Shown one piece after another: positions 5,938 to 11,003 of a stretch of DNA of 11,003 nucleotides. The notes below the pieces were generated by a model, which was not told where the DNA came from, ran no database searches, and saw only the letters and a list, made by a program, of their open reading frames with translations. Positions within the stretch are counted from its first letter, which is position 1. Each line of letters begins with the position of its first letter. The stretch comes from Paraktedonobacter sp039923935. Lineage in GTDB: Bacteria; Chloroflexota; Ktedonobacteria; Ktedonobacterales; Ktedonobacteraceae. The DNA lies in NCBI GenBank assembly GCA_039923935.1, contig JBDTBU010000049.1:1-11003 (forward strand). Direction: 5' to 3'. Both the position numbers and the translations under genes were made by a program.

Positions 5938-8472
5938 ATGAAAAATTTGATTATATTTGATCTGGATGGCGTTGTCACCAGCGAGGAAGCCTACTGGGAC
6001 TGTGCCGGACTGACCTTGCATGAACTGCTCTTTAGCCCGCGCTACTGGCAGATCACACACTGGGGAGACGAGCTAGGGTGGGAGGAGCCGACGGCTAGCA
6101 CCGGCTCTACATACAGGAGACGAGAGAGGCAAGCTCTAAGTGTAGAGACGGACCTTGTGTCTGTCTTCCCAAACGTTCACTCTGTCTCTTTTAATGTTCG
6201 TGTTGATGGCTCATCTTATCAACCTGCTACGATGGCGCAGGAGAGTCGCGTCCTCAGCCGGATGGTCTTCCCTGAATGGCTGATCCTGAGCTTTAAGGCG
6301 CGTTCGCTCAACTCCAATTGGGATACGTGCTACGCGGCGGTCTGCCTGCATCTGATCGCGCTGCTAGCCAGCTTGCCGGATCATGGCGCGACATTGCAGC
6401 CGTTCGCGCCGTGGGACACAGCTTGGCTAGCTAGTTTACGCGCCCAAATTGTGGCGAGTGACTTGGCAGATACCTGGGATATCCTGCGTGTACAGGCGGC
6501 GTGGCGCATACAGCATCCCTTCGATTTACCTGTCTTTCATGGAGCAACAGGTCTGGAACTTTTTGAGTGTCTGGATACGTATGCAAGCGAAACATTGGGT
6601 TATCTTGTTGAGGGTGTTTTTTCGCGCCACAAGCTTTTCTGGCGCTTCTGCCGCGACCTTTTTCAAGAGTGGTTTTTGGGCGAGGCGCTCTACAGCAGCA
6701 CGTACGGCCACGCGCCCACGCAAACGGGCAAGCCGGGCTGTATCTTCTTTGAGGAGCCGCTTTTGCCTGTGGAACAGACGCGGGCAGTGCTGGCAGGATT
6801 GTGTGAGGCTGGCTATACGCTGGGCATTGCGAGCGGGCGCGTCAAGCAGGAGGCCGAGCAACCATTGGCGAAGTACGACCTATTGCGGTTTTTCGATGAG
6901 CAGCACCGGGGCACGTACGATGTGGTAACACGAGCGGAAAAGGTGTTGCGTGCTCAGGGTGATACGACGATGCTAGGGAAGCCGCATCCCTTCCAGTTCC
7001 AGGCAGCCGTTGACTACGAACGGGCGCTCGGCCTAGCGCTCGGTACGATGCAGGGGCCGCTGGGCATACCCTTTATCGCCGTGGGCGACTCGACCAGCGA
7101 TATCTTGAGTGGCCGTGCGGCAGGCGGACTGACTGTGGCTGTGCTGACGGGTGCGCGTTCACCTGAAGCCCGCGAACTGCTGCTCAAAAGCCAACCAGAC
7201 TTTGTGATTGAGGATATTACCAAGCTGCCCGCGTTGCTGGAAGAGATTGGGGATTTGGCGACGATCCAGCAGCTACAGTTTGAGCGGCGCGAGGTCGCTG
7301 AGAAGCTGCTACACCTGTGGTTCACCAAACATATGAACCTCGTCGTCGAGCATGTACGCCTGACGCCTAAGCCCGTTTCTCTGAACTCGTTCAACGGCTT
7401 CTATCAGAGCAATGGCGAGGAATATTTCTTTAAAACGCACGTTGAAGCACATGGTGTTTTAGACGAGTATTATCACTCCAAATCGCTCGATCAAGCGGGC
7501 TATAATGTTGTGCGTCCACTCCATCTGTTGCGTGAAAAAGAACGCCAGATGGTGATCTACCCGGTGGTGCATTGGCCAGTGATGTTTGATTTGATGCGGG
7601 CTGTCGAGACGGGCCAGGAACTACCAGCGGGCATACACGCAGATACGCTGATGGAGGCTGAACGGGTGGAGTGTACGCGTCTCTTGCAGCTTTACGCGCA
7701 AACGTTCCAGTCGCTTGAGAAGCCACCACTGCAACTCCCGCCGATCCATCAACTTTTCTGGCACCGCTTGAGTGGCGAGCGTTTCCAACAGTTCTATGTG
7801 AGCAAGATGTTGCCGCTACCCACTGGCAGTAGGCCGCAAGCGCTTTCATTTGCAGAGGTGCAAGAGTGTAGCTGGACCATCAACGGTGTGGAACAAACGC
7901 AGACGCTGGGTGAACTGGTGCAGCAGGCGCGTGAGACTCTCGATCCCACACGGGAAACGGCTACGATTATTGGGCACGGCGATGCCCATTTCGGGAACGT
8001 GTTTCTCGAAGATACAGGTGAGAAGCAACGTTACCTGTATTTCGATCCAGCTTTTGCGGGTCGTCATGCGCCGTTGTTGGATGTCGTGAAGCCGCTGTAT
8101 CATAATGTCTTTGCGATGTGGATGTACTTTACACAAGAGGTTGCGCGTGATTTGCAGCTTTCCGTGAAAATGGAGGGCGCACGTCTCATTGTCGAGCATA
8201 ACTATCGCCTGACACCCATCCGCCGAGCGCTGCTTCAGGTCAAGCAGGAGGCGCTGTTACAGCCGTTAGTGGCTTGGTTGCGTGAACAGGATGCCTTGCC
8301 GGACGATTGGCAAACGATCCTCAATCTGGCCCTGATGTGCTGTCCGTTACTGACCGTCGATCCGTTCGATCAGCAAAAAAGGCCAGCGGAGATTGGCTGG
8401 TTAGGACTGACACAAGCCGTGCAACTTGGAAATAGGGGTATCGATGCCTGGAAGGAGCAAAGTGAGCAATGA
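5938..8472 (+). CDS. HAD phosphatase fused to APH/choline-kinase-type phosphotransferase, in the his operon
   Basis: An 844-residue two-domain protein whose substrates I cannot name. The N-terminal half has all four HAD motifs: DLDGVVT (8-14, nucleophile Asp8), Ser299 in IASGR, Lys348 in GKPHP, and GDSTSD (383-388). About 250 residues, an unusually large cap, separate motifs I and II. After a linker near 435-455 comes a kinase-like domain: candidate ATP-binding Lys499 in YFFK, the catalytic loop HGDAHFGN (680-687), and Asp703 in YFDPAF for metal. Both active sites look intact. The gene starts 23 bp after hisG with no clear Shine-Dalgarno and ends in a 4-nt ATGA overlap with hisH. The HAD half might supply the histidinol-phosphate phosphatase missing from this window; a salvage, repair or unrelated metabolite role is equally open. 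Residues 57-97 have odd codon use (see findings). Confidence 0.85.
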   Translation: MKNLIIFDLDGVVTSEEAYWDCAGLTLHELLFSPRYWQITHWGDELGWEEPTASTGSTYRRRERQALSVETDLVSVFPNVHSVSFNVRVDGSSYQPATMAQESRVLSRMVFPEWLILSFKARSLNSNWDTCYAAVCLHLIALLASLPDHGATLQPFAPWDTAWLASLRAQIVASDLADTWDILRVQAAWRIQHPFDLPVFHGATGLELFECLDTYASETLGYLVEGVFSRHKLFWRFCRDLFQEWFLGEALYSSTYGHAPTQTGKPGCIFFEEPLLPVEQTRAVLAGLCEAGYTLGIASGRVKQEAEQPLAKYDLLRFFDEQHRGTYDVVTRAEKVLRAQGDTTMLGKPHPFQFQAAVDYERALGLALGTMQGPLGIPFIAVGDSTSDILSGRAAGGLTVAVLTGARSPEARELLLKSQPDFVIEDITKLPALLEEIGDLATIQQLQFERREVAEKLLHLWFTKHMNLVVEHVRLTPKPVSLNSFNGFYQSNGEEYFFKTHVEAHGVLDEYYHSKSLDQAGYNVVRPLHLLREKERQMVIYPVVHWPVMFDLMRAVETGQELPAGIHADTLMEAERVECTRLLQLYAQTFQSLEKPPLQLPPIHQLFWHRLSGERFQQFYVSKMLPLPTGSRPQALSFAEVQECSWTINGVEQTQTLGELVQQARETLDPTRETATIIGHGDAHFGNVFLEDTGEKQRYLYFDPAFAGRHAPLLDVVKPLYHNVFAMWMYFTQEVARDLQLSVKMEGARLIVEHNYRLTPIRRALLQVKQEALLQPLVAWLREQDALPDDWQTILNLALMCCPLLTVDPFDQQKRPAEIGWLGLTQAVQLGNRGIDAWKEQSEQ
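6085..6107. repeat. Hairpin GAGCCG/CGGCTC inside the fusion gene
   Basis: There are perfect 6-bp GC-rich arms at 6085-6090 and 6102-6107 with an 11-base loop. It sits at the left edge of the codon-deviant segment of the HAD cap. Confidence 0.35.
6117..6188. repeat. Nested inverted repeats in a codon-deviant segment of the HAD cap
   Basis: Outer arms GAGACGAGAG (6117-6126) and CTCTGTCTC (6180-6188) pair over 9 bp with one bulged base. Inside them, AGACGGAC (6146-6153) and GTCTGTCT (6159-6166) pair over 8 bp with one G-T wobble and a 5-base loop. The reading frame stays open throughout. This could be the trace of a small inserted element or just chance structure. Confidence 0.35.
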
Positions 8473-9077
8473 TCGCAATTGTGGATTATGGCGCGGGCAA
8501 CATGCAGAGCATCGCACGCGCCCTGGAACATGTAGGGGCGAGCGTGTGTGTGAGCGATGATCCGGCGCTACTGGCAGAGGCAGAGGCTATCGTGCTGCCG
8601 GGGGTTGGCTCGGCAGGTGCGGCTATGGCACAGATGACTGCCAAGGGTCTGGATGCGGCGATTCGGCAGGCGACTGACGCTGGCAAGCCGTTTCTAGGCA
8701 TCTGCCTGGGCATGCAACTGCTGGCTGAGCATCATGCGGAAGGCGAAGTGGACGGCCTCAAGCTATTTCACGGTGAGGTACGGCACATTCCAAAGGGGCC
8801 GAAAATACCGCACATGGGCTGGAATACGCTCACAACACGCGTGGAAAATCTGCCAATCTTTGTAGGTATCCCGACGGACAGCTACTTCTATTTCGCGCAC
8901 TCGTATTACGTTGAGCCGTACGAGCAGGCGGGTGTAGCGGCACTGACCGATTACGGCTCGCCCTATTGCAGCGTGATCGTGACCGAGCGCGTCTGGGGCA
9001 CGCAATTTCACCCTGAGAAAAGTGGGCAGGCTGGCCTACAACTATTGACGAATTTTGTAAAGTGGGTGCGCACATGA
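8469..9077 (+). CDS. hisH: Imidazole glycerol phosphate synthase, glutamine amidotransferase subunit
   Basis: HisH hydrolyses glutamine and channels ammonia to HisF for formation of imidazole glycerol phosphate and AICAR. The 202-residue class I amidotransferase has VDYGAGN at the start (5-11), LPGVGS (43-48), the nucleophile Cys79 in GICLGMQLL, KIPHMGWN (112-119), and His181 with Glu183 in QFHPEKSG. All triad residues are present and the length is normal. The ATG overlaps the stop of the HAD-kinase gene (ATGA) and is preceded by AAGGAG at 8452-8457, 11 nt upstream. hisA follows with another ATGA overlap, and its partner hisF is two genes down. Confidence 0.96.
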   Translation: MIAIVDYGAGNMQSIARALEHVGASVCVSDDPALLAEAEAIVLPGVGSAGAAMAQMTAKGLDAAIRQATDAGKPFLGICLGMQLLAEHHAEGEVDGLKLFHGEVRHIPKGPKIPHMGWNTLTTRVENLPIFVGIPTDSYFYFAHSYYVEPYEQAGVAALTDYGSPYCSVIVTERVWGTQFHPEKSGQAGLQLLTNFVKWVRT

Positions 9078-9823
9078 TCCTTTTACCTGCAATTGATCTC
9101 AAAGACGGCCAATGCGTGCGGCTCTATCAGGGCGATTACGCGCAAGTGACGACGTATGCCAACGATCCCGTCGAAGTGGCGCGACGTTGGCAGGAGGCAG
9201 GCGCGAGTTGGTTGCACGTTGTGGACCTGGATGGCGCGGCAGCCGGGCGACCAGTGAATAGCGAACTTATCGCACGCATGTGTCAGGAAACGACGCTCAA
9301 AATTGAGGTCGGCGGCGGTCTGCGTACGCTTGAGCAGATCGAGAGGGTGCTGGCCTTGGGCGTCGAGCGTGTCATTCTAGGCACCGTTGTGTTGACCAAC
9401 CGCGCCCTGCTCGATCTGGCGCTACAACGGTGGGGTCAGCGCATCGTCGTCGGCCTGGATGCCCGCGACGGCTTGGTCGCCATTCGTGGCTGGCGCGAAA
9501 CGTCCAACGTCACCGCTACCGCATTAGCTAGGGAATTGAGCGCGGCGGGCGTGCACAGGCTGATCTACACCGATATCGCTACCGACGGGGCTATGCAAGG
9601 GCCAAATCTCGCGGCCCTGCAAGAGATGCTCGACACGCTTCATGGATCAGAAACATCCCTCATCGCGTCAGGCGGCATCAGTTCACTCGCAGATGTTCAG
9701 ACATTGGCGAGATTAGCAGTAGAGGGCGCGATTATCGGCAAAGCACTGTATACGGGTGCAATCGATCTGACTGAGGCTGTACGCGTGATTGAGAGAAAAG
9801 GTGTAGAAAATGAGCACAGTTAA
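9074..9823 (+). CDS. hisA: ProFAR isomerase (phosphoribosyl-formimino-AICAR-phosphate isomerase)
   Basis: HisA performs the Amadori rearrangement of ProFAR to PRFAR, the substrate of HisH/HisF. The 249-residue (beta/alpha)8 barrel starts MILLPAIDLKDGQCVRLYQG, with catalytic Asp8. The second acid is Asp129 in VGLDARDG. Phosphate-binding glycines are at 80-82 (EVGGGLR) and 200-201 (ASGGIS), and TDIATDGAMQGPN (166-178) is typical. The ATG at 9074 forms an ATGA overlap with the hisH stop; an in-frame GTG at 9062 is a less likely start four codons upstream. A dual-function PriA (also doing the TrpF reaction) cannot be excluded from sequence alone, but nothing seen demands it. Confidence 0.96.
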   Translation: MILLPAIDLKDGQCVRLYQGDYAQVTTYANDPVEVARRWQEAGASWLHVVDLDGAAAGRPVNSELIARMCQETTLKIEVGGGLRTLEQIERVLALGVERVILGTVVLTNRALLDLALQRWGQRIVVGLDARDGLVAIRGWRETSNVTATALARELSAAGVHRLIYTDIATDGAMQGPNLAALQEMLDTLHGSETSLIASGGISSLADVQTLARLAVEGAIIGKALYTGAIDLTEAVRVIERKGVENEHS

Positions 9824-9848
9824 CGCGGAAATCCTGTTTTTAGACAAA

Positions 9849-9890
9849 GCCCCGTTTATAGTAGGGATGCTGTTCATCTGCGTTCGGGGC
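9849..9890 (+). promoter_or_regulatory. Two-tier hairpin before hisF
   Basis: Outer arms GCCCCG (9849-9854) and CGGGGC (9885-9890) pair perfectly. Inside the 30-base interval GATG (9866-9869) and CATC (9875-9878) also pair. The right arm touches the GGTGG that serves as the probable ribosome site of hisF (9891-9895). No T-tract follows, so it is not an intrinsic terminator. It may tune hisF translation or mark an mRNA processing or protection point. It lies in the only sizeable gap (75 bp) of the operon. Confidence 0.4.
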
Positions 9891-9898
9891 GGTGGACT

Positions 9899-10666
9899 AT
9901 GCTAACACGACGGATCATTCCCTGCCTGGACGTGAAGGCCGGGCGCGTGGTCAAGGGGATCAGCTTTGTCAACTTGCGTGATGCAGGTGATCCGGTGGAG
10001 ATGGCGGCATATTATAACGCTGAGGGTGCGGACGAACTGGTGTTTCTGGACATCACGGCCTCGTATGAGCAGCGCAAAACCATGCTCGATGTCGTCAAAC
10101 GCACGGCTGAACAAGTCTTTATCCCTGTCACCGTTGGCGGCGGACTGCGCGGCATCGCGGACATTCGGGCTACGCTGGGCGCGGGCGCAGACAAAATCTC
10201 GCTCAACACGGCGGCGGTACAAAATCCCGACCTGTTGCGTGCGGGGGCTGAGCAGTTTGGCGCACAATGCATCGTGCTCGCCATCGACGCCCGCAGCAAT
10301 CCCGCCATGCCCAGCGGCTATGAAGCCTACATCCACGGTGGGCGCACCCCCACGAAGCTGGACGTGCTGGCCTGGGCTGTACGCGGCGTGGAACTGGGCG
10401 CGGGCGAGATTTTGCTGACCAGCATGGACCGCGACGGTACGCAACAGGGCTATGAGCTACATCTGACGCGTATGATCTCTGATGCAGTGACAGTACCGGT
10501 TATCGCCTCTGGTGGAGTGGGCACGTTAGAGGATATTTACGCGGGTGTAACAGATGGCGGAGCGGACGCGGTACTAGCCGCTTCGATTTTCCATTTTGGG
10601 CAATTGCGTATTCGCGATGTGAAGGGATATCTACAGCGCAAAGGAGTAATCGTGCGACCATGCTAA
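9899..10666 (+). CDS. hisF: Imidazole glycerol phosphate synthase, cyclase subunit
   Basis: HisF uses ammonia from HisH to turn PRFAR into imidazole glycerol phosphate and AICAR. The 255-residue (beta/alpha)8 barrel carries RIIPCLDVKAGRVVKG (5-20) with catalytic Asp11, VTVGGGLR (77-84), DKISLNTAA (98-106), IDARS (129-133) with catalytic Asp130, IHGGRTPTKLD, and SMDRDGTQQGYE. Length and motifs are canonical. The start at 9899 follows a GC-rich GGTGG site at short spacing, 75 bp after hisA. It overlaps hisI by 7 nt at its 3' end. Confidence 0.97.
   Translation: MLTRRIIPCLDVKAGRVVKGISFVNLRDAGDPVEMAAYYNAEGADELVFLDITASYEQRKTMLDVVKRTAEQVFIPVTVGGGLRGIADIRATLGAGADKISLNTAAVQNPDLLRAGAEQFGAQCIVLAIDARSNPAMPSGYEAYIHGGRTPTKLDVLAWAVRGVELGAGEILLTSMDRDGTQQGYELHLTRMISDAVTVPVIASGGVGTLEDIYAGVTDGGADAVLAASIFHFGQLRIRDVKGYLQRKGVIVRPC
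10640..10646 (+). promoter_or_regulatory. Ribosome binding site of hisI inside the hisF tail
   Basis: AAAGGAG lies within the last codons of hisF, 13 nt before the hisI ATG at 10660. The spacing is long but this is the only good site, and it supports the overlapping start. Confidence 0.55.
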
Positions 10667-11003
10667 CATTCGATCAACAGGGACTCGTACCCGCCGTTAT
10701 GCAGGATGCGAGCACTGGACAGGTCTTGATGGTGGCCTTTATGAACGCCGAAGCCCTGGCCCTGACCCGCTCGACTGGCTATACGCACCTGTTCAGCCGT
10801 TCGCGTCAAACCATCTGGCGTAAGGGCGAGCAATCGGGCCATGTCCAGGAAGTGCGCGGTATCTACGTCAATTGCGAAGAGAACAGTCTGCTCCTGAAAG
10901 TCGTGCAGCATGGCGCGGCAGCCTGTCACACCGGGCATCGCAGTTGCTATTACCGACAATTGCTGGCGGACGGGAGTTATGAAACGGTTGAGGAACGCGT
11001 CTT
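10660..11003 (+). CDS. hisI: Phosphoribosyl-AMP cyclohydrolase (3' end cut by window)
   Basis: HisI opens the adenine ring of phosphoribosyl-AMP to yield ProFAR. The first 114 residues are visible and the frame is open at the window end. Seen: VLMVAFMNAEAL (22-33), FSRSRQTIWRKGEQSGH (45-61), and ACHTGHRSCYYR (88-99) with zinc-type cysteines Cys89 and Cys96 plus Cys72. The usual metal-binding DCDxD reads NCEEN (71-75), a substitution at all three acidic positions (see findings). The start overlaps hisF by 7 nt. Sequence past the window would show whether a HisE (PRA-PH) domain is fused, as in many HisIE proteins; hisE is not seen elsewhere here. Confidence 0.93.
   Translation, partial: MLTFDQQGLVPAVMQDASTGQVLMVAFMNAEALALTRSTGYTHLFSRSRQTIWRKGEQSGHVQEVRGIYVNCEENSLLLKVVQHGAAACHTGHRSCYYRQLLADGSYETVEERV

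Noticed and set aside
6449..6928. Alternative plus-strand frame (159 codons) inside the HAD region
   Set aside because: It has arginine- and serine-rich shadow composition. The HAD frame runs through it and carries conserved motifs on both sides, so there is no sign of a frameshift.
9841..9862. Internal promoter before hisF (TAGACA and TATAGT)
   Set aside because: The two boxes are only 10 bp apart and no better -35 exists at the right distance.
9902..10444. Long minus-strand open frame (180 codons) opposite hisF
   Set aside because: It is antisense to a canonical HisF, has no family features, and reflects the codon bias of the real gene.
9899..10668. Identical ATGCTAACA at the starts of hisF and hisI
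   Set aside because: Nine shared bases at two start codons are probably coincidence; no longer repeat surrounds them.

Overview
The window looks like a chromosomal stretch from a monoderm-type bacterium, most likely Chloroflexota and possibly Ktedonobacteria. This is inference from gene content: a class F-type sortase beside an LPQTG surface protein, a Uma2-family (DUF820) gene, and a hisZ-hisG-x-hisH-hisA-hisF-hisI cluster with moderately high GC. No rRNA, tRNA, CRISPR array, transposase or phage gene was seen.

Layout. (1) 1-966, plus strand: the 3' end of a surface protein with an LPQTG sorting signal, then a sortase that appears to carry a lipoprotein signal. This is probably an enzyme/substrate pair. 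(2) 1047-2311: a 12-bp palindrome, a promoter-like site and a complete acyl-CoA dehydrogenase of the long-chain/isovaleryl type. (3) 2415-3008, minus strand: a Uma2-family putative nuclease, convergent with the dehydrogenase. (4) 3009-3343: a divergent intergenic region holding a strong promoter (TTGACA, 17-bp spacer, extended -10). (5) 3344-11003, plus strand: a tight histidine biosynthesis operon.

The his operon encodes a HisZ/histidyl-tRNA-synthetase-like protein and HisG (first committed step: ATP plus PRPP), HisI (PRA-CH, cut by the window end), HisA (ProFAR isomerase) and HisH plus HisF (IGP synthase). Between hisG and hisH lies an 844-residue protein that fuses a complete HAD phosphatase to an APH/choline-kinase-type phosphotransferase. 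It overlaps hisH by 4 nt, so it is embedded in the operon. The window contains no histidinol-phosphate phosphatase, so the HAD half is a natural candidate for that step, but this is untested. hisB, hisC, hisD and hisE are not in the window and may lie downstream or elsewhere.

Most unusual points: the HAD-kinase fusion inside the his operon; a codon-deviant, inverted-repeat-rich segment within its cap region; a HisZ-like protein that keeps the class II synthetase motifs and a C-terminal anticodon-binding-like domain, next to a HisG that already has its own C-terminal extension; and a HisI whose usual DxDxD metal motif reads NxExN.
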